Assembly: GCF_900104925.1 (NCBI RefSeq)
Contig: NZ_LT629735.1
Coordinates: 3,269,001-3,333,000 of the forward strand
Origin: Opitutus sp. GAS368
Lineage (GTDB): Bacteria > Verrucomicrobiota > Verrucomicrobiia > Opitutales > Opitutaceae
Length of the DNA stretch: 64,000 nucleotides
Reading direction: 5' to 3'
Shown here piece after piece: positions 50,523-59,413 of this stretch (position 1 is its first letter; each line of letters opens with the position of its first letter). The notes beneath the pieces are model-generated. The model searched no databases. It was given only the letters and a program-made list of their open reading frames with translations, and was not told where the DNA came from. The translations under genes and the position numbers were made by a program.

Positions 50523-51638
50523 ATGAATGCCGGAGAATTGTTCCTGATCGGAGCCACCCACCGCACCGCCCCCCTCGGACTGCGGGAACGGCTGTCACTT
50601 TCCCTCGAAAACGAGGCGGAACTGGCGGCGGAATTGACGGCCTTGGCGGGGCTCTCGGAATTCGTGATCCTCAACACCTGCAACCGGGTGGAAATCTATG
50701 CGGTGGGGGAAAGCGAGTGGCAGGCCCGGAAGGTGGCGGCGGCGTTTTGTGCCCGGCGGGGCTTTGCCCTCGCGGAATTCGAGCGGATCAAGCTGATGCT
50801 CACCGGCCGTCCGGTTATCCAGCATTTGCTGGAGGTCGCCAGCGGGCTCGACTCTCAGATGATCGGTGAAAACGAGATTTTTGGGCAGGTGAAAAAAGCC
50901 TTCCTGACCGCGCAAGTCCGGGGATCGGCGGGACCGGTCCTCAACCGTATTTTCCAAAAAACCTTTCAGGCCGCCAAGCACGTCCGGACACATACGGGAA
51001 TCACCGCCGGACTGGTCAGTGTTTCCAACGTCGCGGTCGAGCTCGCGCTGCGAATTTTCGGAAAGTTGGGCGAGGCTCGTGTGCTGTTGCTGGGTGCGGG
51101 TGAAATCGGCCTCAAGGCCGGCCGCGCCTTTCGAAGCCGCGGACCGGCTTCGCTGGTAATTGCCAGCCGTCGTCTCGAGCGGGCCCGCGAGGCCGCCGAA
51201 GAGCTGGGCGCCTCCGCCGTGTCGCTGGATGAGGCCATGGCCGGTCTCGGGAATTTCGATGTGATCGTGTGTTCCACTTCGGCGCCGGGCGTGATCATTT
51301 CCCCGGAGCAGGCGGCCGCCGCGGTGGCAAGTCGCCAGGGCCGGCCGCTGTTCTTCATCGATGTCGCCCTGCCGCGCGACGTTGATGCCGGCGTCGCCGC
51401 GCTCAAGAACGTCTTTGTGTATAATCTCGATGACCTCGCAAAGATCGCGGCGGAAAACCGCAGCGCCCGCGAGTCGGAGATTGTCCGGTGCCGGCAGATC
51501 CTGGACCAGAAGGCGGCCTCCCTTTGGGCGCAGCTTGATCGCACGCCGGGGATTACGCCTGGCCTGGATCCGGCGGGAGTCAAAGCGACCGGACCGGCGG
51601 GATTCCTTCCCGGCGAAGCGATGGCTTGCGTGGCGTGA
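50523..51638 (+). CDS. hemA: Glutamyl-tRNA reductase (short C-terminus)
   Basis: The protein is 371 residues. It reduces glutamyl-tRNA to glutamate-1-semialdehyde, the first step of C5 heme synthesis. The catalytic domain has GATHRTAPLGLRERL and the active Cys in NTCNRVE; EVASGLDSQMIGENEIFGQV and the NADPH-binding domain (LLLGAGEIGLKAGRAF) follow. The C-terminal dimerisation domain, usually about 90-100 residues, is largely missing: the protein ends about 60 residues after FYIDVALPRD-type sequence. The gene is complete with a normal stop, so this looks like a short lineage form rather than a break. It converges with the hemH-hemY-hemC operon. Confidence 0.93.
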   Translation: MNAGELFLIGATHRTAPLGLRERLSLSLENEAELAAELTALAGLSEFVILNTCNRVEIYAVGESEWQARKVAAAFCARRGFALAEFERIKLMLTGRPVIQHLLEVASGLDSQMIGENEIFGQVKKAFLTAQVRGSAGPVLNRIFQKTFQAAKHVRTHTGITAGLVSVSNVAVELALRIFGKLGEARVLLLGAGEIGLKAGRAFRSRGPASLVIASRRLERAREAAEELGASAVSLDEAMAGLGNFDVIVCSTSAPGVIISPEQAAAAVASRQGRPLFFIDVALPRDVDAGVAALKNVFVYNLDDLAKIAAENRSARESEIVRCRQILDQKAASLWAQLDRTPGITPGLDPAGVKATGPAGFLPGEAMACVA

Positions 51639-51918
51639 GGGCTGGTGCGCCAGCGCAGGAGGCTGGCCGGAACCAGGCGGTTAAAGGGCACGTTTATTCC
51701 CTTAGAACGAATAACTGGAGAGCGGGCGACCCCGCCCGCGGGTGGTTCGTGAATGCCCCGGGGATCTTTCTCGTAAGCGTGCAGGAAAGGGGAGCGCGCT
51801 GGCCTCGACCCGCGTCACCATGGGTCGCACACAAACCAGCGGGTTGGGGTCAACCCATTCCACCCGCCAATTGTCTGGTCCCGGCCTGGGGTGGTGTCAG
51901 ACTGGTTCGGTTCATATT

Positions 51919-51995
51919 GTAGGAGCCTGCTGGCAGGCGATTTTGACCTGCAGAGCCAATCCCCACGCCCGAATCGCCTGCAAGCAGGCTCCTAC
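51919..51995. repeat. REP-like palindromic pair, copy 2
   Basis: GTAGGAGCCTGCTGGCAGGC and its inverse are separated by about 30 bases, as at 33953-34030. It lies between the convergent ends of hemA and hemC, where it could act as a bidirectional barrier to transcription or to 3' exonucleases. The rest of 51639-52031 shows no gene. Confidence 0.78.
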
Positions 51996-52031
51996 ATCCG
52001 GGAATTGGTCTCTTGCGATTAGGCCGCGAAC

Positions 52032-52898
52032 TTATCTGACGGGACCCGGGATGAGTTGCAACCGGCCCAGCACAGTGCGGGCCGTCTCGCGCGGATTGGT
52101 CAATCCCGCGGCCGTAATCTCGATGCGGTGGGACCCCGTGAGTTCGTGATAGAGATGCAGTGTTTCGGCTTCGACGAGCGCCCCGAACGCGGTGTGGCAT
52201 CCGGCCCCCAGCGCGGCTTGCAGCGCCCGTTCGAGATTGATTTGCCGGGCAGTTGCCTGGTCCAGCGCGGGGGTGAATTTCCCCACGTCGGCGGCGCGGC
52301 ATTGCACCGCAATCGCGCCCTGACCGACGGCCGGGGTCATCTCGTTCATTGCCAATGGGCGGAAAACCAGGCCCGGCCAGGTTGCGATCCCCAGACGGGC
52401 CAAGCCGGCCGCCGCCAGCACGGTGGCGTCGGCGACGCCGGCGGCTACCTTGCGAAGCCGGGTGTCGACGTTGCCGCGCAGCTCGGTGAAAGTGGCGGCG
52501 GGAAAAAGTTCCTGCAGCTGCAGCCGGCGTCGCGGGCTTCCCGTGGCGATCGTGCGGGGATAAGCCACGCCCTCGCGGAGCACAAGAACGTCGCGTGGAT
52601 CGGCGCGCGGGAGGTAGCCGGCAATGGCCAAGCCGGCCGGCATGTCGCCGGGCAGGTCCTTCGTGCTGTGCACCGCAATGTCGGCGTTTCCAGCCAGCAG
52701 GCTCTGTTCGAGTTCCCCGGTGAACAATCCCTTGCCGCCCTTTTTCTCGAGGCTCCATTCCGCCTGCCGGTCGCCGATGGTCACGAATTTTTGCAAGACG
52801 CACTCGAGGGCCAGCCGTTCCAGAAAACATCCGGCGACGAGGTGCGCCTGGGCGAGGGCGAGCGGGCTCTGGCGGGTGGCCAGGATACAAGGTTTCAT
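52032..52898 (-). CDS. hemC: Hydroxymethylbilane synthase
   Basis: The protein is 288 residues. It polymerises four porphobilinogens into hydroxymethylbilane. Visible motifs: ATRQSPLALAQ at the N-terminus, DIAVHSTKDLP, ATGSPRRRLQLQ, ELRGNVDTRLRK, and GAGCHTAFGA with the Cys that carries the dipyrromethane cofactor. It is slightly shorter than the usual 305-315 residues. Its start overlaps the hemY stop (ATGA). It is the last gene of hemH-hemY-hemC. Confidence 0.94.
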   Translation of the reverse strand: MKPCILATRQSPLALAQAHLVAGCFLERLALECVLQKFVTIGDRQAEWSLEKKGGKGLFTGELEQSLLAGNADIAVHSTKDLPGDMPAGLAIAGYLPRADPRDVLVLREGVAYPRTIATGSPRRRLQLQELFPAATFTELRGNVDTRLRKVAAGVADATVLAAAGLARLGIATWPGLVFRPLAMNEMTPAVGQGAIAVQCRAADVGKFTPALDQATARQINLERALQAALGAGCHTAFGALVEAETLHLYHELTGSHRIEITAAGLTNPRETARTVLGRLQLIPGPVR

Positions 52899-54319
52899 GG
52901 CGGGGAAATGTGCCGGTGCGCAGCTCCCGCCAGGCGGTTTCCCGCCGTGATGCAGTTGGCCAGTGAGACGCCATCCCGGCAGGTGCCGCCGATGAAGAGA
53001 CCCGGGGCGCCCGCCTCGGTGGCGGCACAGGCGTCCTTGAACTGCTGGAAGCCGACGGTGTATTGCGCGATGGCGTGCGGCCAGCGCTGCACCCGGGTGA
53101 ACACGGGCAGGCCGCGCACGCCCAACAAGGCGGCGAGTTCGGCCTGCACGGTGGCCAGCAGTTCGCGGTCGGTGGTCCGGGTGAGTTCCGGCTGACGGGT
53201 GCCGCCCACAAAGGTAGTGAGGGCGACGTGACCGGCTGGCGCGCGTCCGGGAAAGAGCGTGCTGGAGAAGAGCGTGCCGAGGATGCGGCGTTGTTCCACG
53301 GCCGGCGTGAGCAGGCCGAAGCCGTCGAGCGGGTGGGTCACGTCCGCGCGACGGTAGCCGAGGAAGACCGAGGCCACGGGCGGCTGGCGGATGGTGCGCA
53401 GCGCGGCCAGACTGGCGGCGGGCATGTGCTCGAACCTGAGCCCGGCGAGGATCTGGGGCGGCAGGGCGCAGACCACGGCGGAGAAGGTTTCCTCGCGGAG
53501 GAGACCGTCGGCGACAAATCCGACGCGCCAGACGGGACCCGTGCGACCCACGTGGGTGACGGTGCGGTGCAGGCGAAGATCGGCGCCGAGGGCGCGCGCG
53601 AGGGCGCGCGGGACTTCCGCCATGCCCTCGGGGAACGAGATCATGCGGCCGCGCGGACCGCCGCTGGCGTTGCGGCGCGCCAGGGCCCCGCGGGCGAGCG
53701 AGCCATGTTTCTGTTCGAGGGCATGGAGCTTGGGGAAGGCCTGTCGCACCGAGAGCGCGGCCGGATCACCGGCAAAGACGCCGGCAACGAAGGGATTCAC
53801 GATATAGTCGAGGAATTCCCGGCCGAGGCGGCGGGTGACGAACTCCGCCACGGATTCCTCCCGGCCGGCCGGGGCGCGGCCGCGGAAGGGTTCGCCGAGG
53901 AGGTTGAGCTTCGCGGACCAGGACAGCAGCGGGCTGGTGGCGAAACTGAAGGGCGAGTCGGGCAGCGCCACCGGCCGCCCGGCGCGGACCACGTAGCGTT
54001 TTTGGGCCGCGGGCGAGGCCTCGATTTTCCGCGCCCCCAGGCCGAGGTCGTCGAGGAACGCGGTGATCGCCGGCGTGTTCTCGAAGAGCGTGTTGGGGCC
54101 GGTCTCGAGCAGCCAGTCACCGTCGCGCACGGAGGCCATGACGCCCCCAGGCGCGGCGCCGGCCTCGAACACGACCACCGGGATGCCGCGGCGCCGGAGA
54201 TGCCACGCGGCGCTCAGCCCGGTGATGCCGCCGCCGAGGACCGCCACCGGCAGCGGCGCGCGGCCCGGGTGGTTCTGGCGGGAAGATGGCGCAACCGGGG
54301 AGGGCTCAAGCGAGGGCAT
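52895..54319 (-). CDS. hemY: Protoporphyrinogen/coproporphyrinogen oxidase (HemY/HemG type)
   Basis: The protein is 474 residues from ATG 54319. It is an FAD-dependent oxidase with the dinucleotide motif VAVLGGGITGLSAAWHL, VFEAGAAPGG, then NTLFENTPAI and the C-terminal LFIGGTCRDGVSLANCI flavin contact. It makes protoporphyrin IX (or coproporphyrin III) from the reduced form. The reading frame opens further upstream at a TTG (54334); the ATG is preferred. It follows hemH by about 50 bases and overlaps hemC by four. Confidence 0.92.
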   Translation of the reverse strand: MPSLEPSPVAPSSRQNHPGRAPLPVAVLGGGITGLSAAWHLRRRGIPVVVFEAGAAPGGVMASVRDGDWLLETGPNTLFENTPAITAFLDDLGLGARKIEASPAAQKRYVVRAGRPVALPDSPFSFATSPLLSWSAKLNLLGEPFRGRAPAGREESVAEFVTRRLGREFLDYIVNPFVAGVFAGDPAALSVRQAFPKLHALEQKHGSLARGALARRNASGGPRGRMISFPEGMAEVPRALARALGADLRLHRTVTHVGRTGPVWRVGFVADGLLREETFSAVVCALPPQILAGLRFEHMPAASLAALRTIRQPPVASVFLGYRRADVTHPLDGFGLLTPAVEQRRILGTLFSSTLFPGRAPAGHVALTTFVGGTRQPELTRTTDRELLATVQAELAALLGVRGLPVFTRVQRWPHAIAQYTVGFQQFKDACAATEAGAPGLFIGGTCRDGVSLANCITAGNRLAGAAHRHISPP

Positions 54320-54371
54320 GACACAGCTTAGCAAGGCGCGCGGCGGGGTGCGCCGCGCCCCTTGGCGGGAA

Positions 54372-55478
54372 TCATGCAGAAATTGCGTCGGCGAACCGGG
54401 GGCGGGCCACGGCCGGCTCGCTCACGCCCTGCCAGCGGGCCACGCGGCCGGCGAGGAATTCGATATACGGCGACTGGTCGTTCAGGCAGGGAATCAGCTG
54501 GAAGCTCTCGCCGCCGGCCGCGAGGAAGGTGGCACGGCCCTCGACGGCGATCTCCTCGAGCGTTTCCAGGCAGTCGGCGACAAAGGCCGGGCAGAGCACG
54601 AGCAGGCGTTTCACGCCCGCCGCCGGCAGCCGCCGGAGCTCGTGGTCGGTGAAGGGTTCGCACCAGGGTTCGCCGGCGAGCCGGGACTGGAAGGAGACGG
54701 AGTAGCTGCCCGCCACGAGGCCGGCGCGGGCGGCAAAAGCCCGGGTGGTGGCCATCACCTGGGCGCGGTAGCAGGTCGCGTGGGCGGGCGAGGGCACCGT
54801 GCAGCAGTGGGCCGTGCACTGGCAGTGGGCGTGCGAGCTGTCGGCCTTGCGCAGGTGCCGCAGGGGGATGCCATGGTAGCTGAAGAGCACGTGGTCGTGC
54901 GGCTCCACGAGCCAGGGCCGGCTGGCCGCGTGCAGGGCCTCGATATAGTCGGAATCCGCATAGAACGGCGCCACGCAGTCGATGACCATGCCGGGATCGC
55001 GGCGCGCGGCTTCCTCGCGGACGCGCACCACCACGGTTTCCCACGAGGACATCGCATAGTGCGGGTATTGCGGGATGAGCAGCACTTCCTCGATGCCCTC
55101 CGTCGCCATCCGGTCGACCACCGAGGCGATCGAAGGCAGGCCATAGCGCATCGCGAGATAGACCGGCAGGTCGGGATCGACCACGGCGGCCAGCTTGCGC
55201 TGCACGCTGAGGGAGGTGCGGATGAGCGGGGAGCCTTCGGGCGTCCAGATGGACGCGTAGGCGTGGGCCGATTTTTTCGGTCGGGTCGGCAGGATCACGC
55301 CCTCGAGCAGCAGCCAGCGCAACGGGGCCGGCAGGTCGAGCACGCGTTCGTCGCCCAGGAATTCCCGGAGATAACGGCGCACCTCCGGGACCGAGGGCGT
55401 TTCCGGCGAGCCCAGGTTGACGAGCAGGACGGCCCGGGCACGGCGGGGGAAATCCAAGCTTGAATCGGACGTTTTCAT
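54372..55478 (-). CDS. hemH: Ferrochelatase
   Basis: The protein is 368 residues from ATG 55478. It inserts Fe(II) into the porphyrin. It has LLVNLGSPETPSVPEVRRYL at the N-terminus, the metal-site His in FSYHGIPLRHL, and CPAFVADCLETLEEI with the conserved Glu. An internal Cys-rich segment (HCQCTAHCCT...TCYRAQ) could bind an iron-sulfur cluster or a structural metal. The in-frame extension to 55646 is not conserved and overlaps the divergent cytochrome promoter region. It is the first gene of a three-gene heme operon. Confidence 0.94.
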   Translation of the reverse strand: MKTSDSSLDFPRRARAVLLVNLGSPETPSVPEVRRYLREFLGDERVLDLPAPLRWLLLEGVILPTRPKKSAHAYASIWTPEGSPLIRTSLSVQRKLAAVVDPDLPVYLAMRYGLPSIASVVDRMATEGIEEVLLIPQYPHYAMSSWETVVVRVREEAARRDPGMVIDCVAPFYADSDYIEALHAASRPWLVEPHDHVLFSYHGIPLRHLRKADSSHAHCQCTAHCCTVPSPAHATCYRAQVMATTRAFAARAGLVAGSYSVSFQSRLAGEPWCEPFTDHELRRLPAAGVKRLLVLCPAFVADCLETLEEIAVEGRATFLAAGGESFQLIPCLNDQSPYIEFLAGRVARWQGVSEPAVARPRFADAISA

Positions 55479-55693
55479 CCCACCCAGCCTAGCAGAAACA
55501 GGAGCGGTGCACGCGGCACCGGTTGCCAGGCACTGTGCAGATCTTGCCCGGCGCGCTCCGCGGATCGGCGGTCGCCGGGCGGGGTGGTCAAGATATGCGC
55601 CATGGCGGACAAGATGTGGCGAGCGGCCGCGGCTGCTCTCGCGCATACTGGCCCCGCGGTTTCAAGCAACGTCCGACCCAAATCTCTCAGCCC

Positions 55694-56023
55694 ATGACCA
55701 CCCACCAACGACTGCTTCTCCTGACCTTCGCCGGCGCGGCCCTCACCGCCTACGGCGCCGATGCCGGCACCAACTGGACGGAATCCTGCGCCAAGTGCCA
55801 CGGAGCCGACGGCAAGGGCGACACCAAGATGGGCAGGAAGCTCAGCATTGCCGACCTCACGGACCCGAAGACCCAGGCCAAGTTCACCAACGAGGAGGCG
55901 TTCAAGTCCATCAAGTCCGGCCGCACGGACGAGAACGGCAAGACTACCATGAAAGCGGTGGAAGGGCTGACCGACGAGGACATCAACTCGCTCGTCGCCC
56001 ATGTCCGCACGCTGAAGAAGTAA
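55694..56023 (+). CDS. Small periplasmic monoheme cytochrome c
   Basis: The protein is 109 residues from ATG 55694, with a signal peptide (about 1-22). One c-type heme site (CAKCHGADGKGD) and a later Met in TTMKAVEGL fit a class I cytochrome; the chain ends in the usual C-terminal helix (INSLVAHVRTLKK). It starts the redox operon and would shuttle electrons in the periplasm. The next gene begins 19 bases later. Confidence 0.9.
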   Translation: MTTHQRLLLLTFAGAALTAYGADAGTNWTESCAKCHGADGKGDTKMGRKLSIADLTDPKTQAKFTNEEAFKSIKSGRTDENGKTTMKAVEGLTDEDINSLVAHVRTLKK

Positions 56024-56042
56024 GCCGCGCCCCCGCCCGCGC

Positions 56043-56717
56043 ATGAACCCCCTGGACCAGCGGCCCGACGACGGCGGGAATGGGGTCCGCACCCGCTATT
56101 GGCTCGCCGGCCTCACCGCCGGCTTCCTCGGGCTCGCGGCTTTCTTCCTGGCCACGGCCAAGAGCCAGCCCGTGGCACGCGTGGCCATCCCGCTGGTCGA
56201 CGTGAAATTCCTCGCCACCACCCCTTGGCGCCAGACCTATGCCGACCTGGTCAGGGCCAAGGAGGATCTCTCGGACTATGACTGCTACGCCTGCCACGAA
56301 CAGAAGAAGCCGCCGGTGATCCGCTTTGACGCGGCCGGCAAGGTCCTCGTCCCGAAGGAGCACGCGAACATTGTGATGGGCCACGGCTTGCACGACCGGA
56401 ACAACCTTTGCTACAACTGCCACAACGAGCAGAACCTGACGACATTGCAGGTCCGCGACGGCAACGTGGTGAAGTTCGACAACATCCCGACGCTGTGCGG
56501 CAGCTGCCACGGCCCGACGCTGCGCGACTGGGAAGCCGGCGCCCACGGCCGCACCAGCGGCTACTGGGACCGCGAGCTCGGCGAGCCGACTCGCCTCGTC
56601 TGCGCCAACTGCCACAACCCCCACGCGCCACGCATCCCCACGCGCGAGCCCGCGCCGCCCCCGCACCTTCTGCACGGCAATCCCGCCACCCCCGAAACGG
56701 CCGAGCCCGCCCACTGA
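56043..56717 (+). CDS. Membrane-anchored tetraheme cytochrome c
   Basis: The protein is 224 residues. A single N-terminal membrane segment (about 18-40) anchors a periplasmic domain with four CxxCH sites: CYACH, CYNCH, CGSCH and CANCH. Additional His residues (VMGHGLHDR, GAHGRT) may be distal ligands. It lies directly before the iron-sulfur and NrfD genes, so it probably receives electrons from the NrfCD-type quinol module or passes them to it. It resembles NrfB/c7-like carriers in role but could not be assigned to a named family. Confidence 0.85.
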   Translation: MNPLDQRPDDGGNGVRTRYWLAGLTAGFLGLAAFFLATAKSQPVARVAIPLVDVKFLATTPWRQTYADLVRAKEDLSDYDCYACHEQKKPPVIRFDAAGKVLVPKEHANIVMGHGLHDRNNLCYNCHNEQNLTTLQVRDGNVVKFDNIPTLCGSCHGPTLRDWEAGAHGRTSGYWDRELGEPTRLVCANCHNPHAPRIPTREPAPPPHLLHGNPATPETAEPAH

Positions 56718-56718
56718 C

Positions 56719-57660
56719 ATGTCCGCCCCCACGCCCACCCCCGACCGGACTTCCGACGCCGCGATGTCGCGCCGCAGTTTCCTGCGCGGCTGCGCCGCCT
56801 TTGGCGGCCTCACCGCCCTGGCCGCGAGCCTGGCGCCACTGCGCGAACTGGGTGAGCTTACCAGCGAGCAATTCCTGCAGAAATACTACAAGGAGATGAC
56901 GCCGGAGGACATGAAGAAGGCTCTGGCGCGCATCGAGCGCGAGGTGCAACACCAATACGGCATCCGTCCCCACGTGCGCGATCTCAAGCCCATGGACGGC
57001 GTCGAGTTCGTCTACTGCCTGAACCTCACGCGCTGCATCGGCTGCCGCAAGTGCGTCCATGCCTGCGTCGCTGAGAACAACCAGTCGCGCAACCCCGAGA
57101 TCCAATACATCCGCGTCCTCAAGATGCCGCACGGCTCGATGGACGTCGAGAAGGGCGACCACAATTACACCGACGCCTCCGTGCCCGCGAAAGGCTTCTT
57201 CTACATGCCAGTGCAGTGCCAGCAGTGCAAGAACCCGCCCTGCGTCAAGGTCTGCCCGGTCAACGCCACGTGGCAGGAGAAGGACGGCATCACCGTCATC
57301 GACTACGACTGGTGCATCGGTTGCCGCTACTGCGAGGCCGCCTGCCCGTATTTCGCCCGCCGGTTCAATTTTACCAAGCCCGAGATCCCGCCGGAGCGGC
57401 TCAACCCCAACATGGCCTACCTCGGCAACCGCCCGCGCAAGCAGGGCGTGATGGAGAAGTGCCACTTCTGCATCCAGCGCACCCGCGCCGGCAAATATCC
57501 CGCCTGCCTCGAGGTCTGCCCGGTCGGCGCGCGCAAGTTCGGCAACATCCTCGATCCGAACAGCGAGGTTTCCTACATCCTCCGCGAGAAGCGCGTGTTC
57601 ATCCAGCTCAAGGAGGAAATGGGTACCTCGCCGCGGTTCTTCTACTACTTCGACAAATGA
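56719..57660 (+). CDS. Tat-exported ferredoxin subunit with four [4Fe-4S] sites (NrfC/DsrO-like)
   Basis: The protein is 313 residues. A Tat signal (SRRSFLRG) is followed by a hydrophobic stretch. Four cluster-binding Cys groups are visible: CIGCRKCVHAC, CQQCKNPPCVKVC, CIGCRYCEAAC and CHFC...CLEVC. It would transfer electrons in the periplasm between the NrfD membrane subunit and cytochromes. The stop overlaps the NrfD start (ATGA). Confidence 0.92.
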   Translation: MSAPTPTPDRTSDAAMSRRSFLRGCAAFGGLTALAASLAPLRELGELTSEQFLQKYYKEMTPEDMKKALARIEREVQHQYGIRPHVRDLKPMDGVEFVYCLNLTRCIGCRKCVHACVAENNQSRNPEIQYIRVLKMPHGSMDVEKGDHNYTDASVPAKGFFYMPVQCQQCKNPPCVKVCPVNATWQEKDGITVIDYDWCIGCRYCEAACPYFARRFNFTKPEIPPERLNPNMAYLGNRPRKQGVMEKCHFCIQRTRAGKYPACLEVCPVGARKFGNILDPNSEVSYILREKRVFIQLKEEMGTSPRFFYYFDK

Positions 57661-58937
57661 TCACCGCGGCCCGCAACTACCTCGTGTTCCTCCGGCGCAG
57701 CGCCCGCATCGCCTTCGTCGGCGACTGGCGGTATTACGCCTGGATGGGCGCCCTGACCGGCGTCACCCTCCTCGGGGTCAACGCCTACGCCAAGCAGCTG
57801 GTCCACGGCCTGGTGGTCACCGGCATGAGCGATGAGGTGTCGTGGGGCGTCTACATCGCCAACTTCACCTTCCTCGTCGGCGTCGCCGCCGCGGCGGTGA
57901 TGATGGTCATCCCGGTCTACATCTACGACAACGAGGAGCTGCACGACCTGGTCATCTTCGGCGAGCTGCTCGCCGTGGCCGCCATCATCATGTGCCTGCT
58001 GTTCGTCACGGTGGACCTGGGCCGGCCCGACCGCTTCTGGCACCTCATTCCCGGCATCGGGCAGATGAACTTCCCGAAGTCCATGCTCAGCTGGGACGTC
58101 ATCGTGCTCAACGGCTACCTGCTGCTCAACGTCCACATCTGCGGCTACCTGCTCTACTGCCGCTACCAGGACCGGAAGCCGGCGAAGTGGTTCTACATAC
58201 CCTTTGTGTTCACCGCCATCGTCTGGGCGGTCTCGATCCACACGGTCACGGCCTTCCTCTACGTCGGGCTGGGCGGGCGACCGTTTTGGAACGCCTCGAT
58301 CGTCGGCCCGCGGTTTCTCGCCTCCGCCTTCACCGCCGGCCCGGCCATCATCATCCTCGCCCTGCAGGTCATCCGCCATGTCACGCACTACCGGATCACC
58401 GACAAGGCGCTGCTGACTTTGCGGAGCATCGTGCAGGTATCGATGATCATCAACGTCTTCCTGCTCGTGTGCGAGGTGTTCAAGGAGTTCTACTCCGGCA
58501 CGACGCACGGTGCCTCGGCGCAATACCTCTTCTTCGGCCTGCACGGCCATCACGCGCTGGTGCCGTGGATCTGGACCGCCATCGCCTTCAACCTCATCGC
58601 GATGGTCATTCTCCTGCTGCCGGTCAGCCGCGGCCTGAAATACCTCAACGTCGCCTGCGGGCTCAGCATCGTCGGCATCTGGATCGAGAAGGGCATGGGT
58701 CTCGTCATCCCCGGCTTCATCCCCACGCCGCTCGGCGCCATCGTGGATTACAGCCCGTCCGTCAATGAAACCCTCGTCTGCCTCGGGATCTGGGCGTTCG
58801 GACTGCTGTGCTACACCATCTTCCTGCGCATGTCGGTGCCGATCCTGCAGGGCCGGCTGTCCAAGGCCAACGAGGGCCTGCCGGAAATCCAGGGCGACGA
58901 GCCCGAGGCGCCGCTGCCCGAGCCCGCCACCCGCTGA
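57657..58937 (+). CDS. NrfD/PsrC-family quinone-reactive membrane subunit
   Basis: The protein is 426 residues with about ten membrane segments. It shows family features such as VSWGVYIANFTFLVGVAAAA and DLGRPDRFWHLIP. It oxidises menaquinol (or reduces menaquinone) in the membrane and exchanges electrons with the ferredoxin subunit. It overlaps genes on both sides. No catalytic molybdenum or NrfA subunit is encoded nearby, so the module feeds a partner elsewhere, or the multiheme cytochromes themselves. Confidence 0.9.
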   Translation: MITAARNYLVFLRRSARIAFVGDWRYYAWMGALTGVTLLGVNAYAKQLVHGLVVTGMSDEVSWGVYIANFTFLVGVAAAAVMMVIPVYIYDNEELHDLVIFGELLAVAAIIMCLLFVTVDLGRPDRFWHLIPGIGQMNFPKSMLSWDVIVLNGYLLLNVHICGYLLYCRYQDRKPAKWFYIPFVFTAIVWAVSIHTVTAFLYVGLGGRPFWNASIVGPRFLASAFTAGPAIIILALQVIRHVTHYRITDKALLTLRSIVQVSMIINVFLLVCEVFKEFYSGTTHGASAQYLFFGLHGHHALVPWIWTAIAFNLIAMVILLLPVSRGLKYLNVACGLSIVGIWIEKGMGLVIPGFIPTPLGAIVDYSPSVNETLVCLGIWAFGLLCYTIFLRMSVPILQGRLSKANEGLPEIQGDEPEAPLPEPATR

Positions 58938-59404
58938 TGTCCATGGCCCAGACGCTCACCGCCGACGACGCCAGGCAGTCCCTCTCCGCCCACGTGGAGG
59001 CGAAGGGCATCGAGGTCTTCACCCTCTACGGTCCGCAGATCGGCTGGTCCGCCCTGCAGCGCCTGCTGCAGGACCGCACGCAGGTCCGCTATCCGTGTGA
59101 GATCGTTTTCGATGCCGCCGGCCTCCAGCCGGGCGAGTTCGCGCACCCGGAGCCAAAGGGGGCGAACCCCGAGGACGGCTTCACGATGTTCGTGCATCCG
59201 CTGTTCATGACTCAGCTCGACCAGGTGCCGGCCCTCGTGCTTTACCAGCTGGTCGCGCTCAACTACGGCGTGTTCGCCTCGTCCGACGACGCCGAGACCT
59301 TCGGCGCCGCCGCGCTCGGCCTGACCCGCGACGAATATTACGACCAGCTCTGCGACCTGTCCGACCAGCTGGGCGGCGGCGGGTGCAGCTGTGGCGGCCA
59401 TTGA
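58937..59404 (+). CDS. Hypothetical protein of the redox operon (155 aa)
   Basis: I do not recognise the family. It is soluble, alpha/beta, without a signal peptide, and ends in GGGGCSCGGH, a possible metal site. The start overlaps the NrfD stop by one base (TGATG), so it is translated with the complex. A cytoplasmic assembly or maturation factor is possible; this is inference. Confidence 0.8.
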   Translation: MSMAQTLTADDARQSLSAHVEAKGIEVFTLYGPQIGWSALQRLLQDRTQVRYPCEIVFDAAGLQPGEFAHPEPKGANPEDGFTMFVHPLFMTQLDQVPALVLYQLVALNYGVFASSDDAETFGAAALGLTRDEYYDQLCDLSDQLGGGGCSCGGH

Positions 59405-59413
59405 GCCGGGCGG

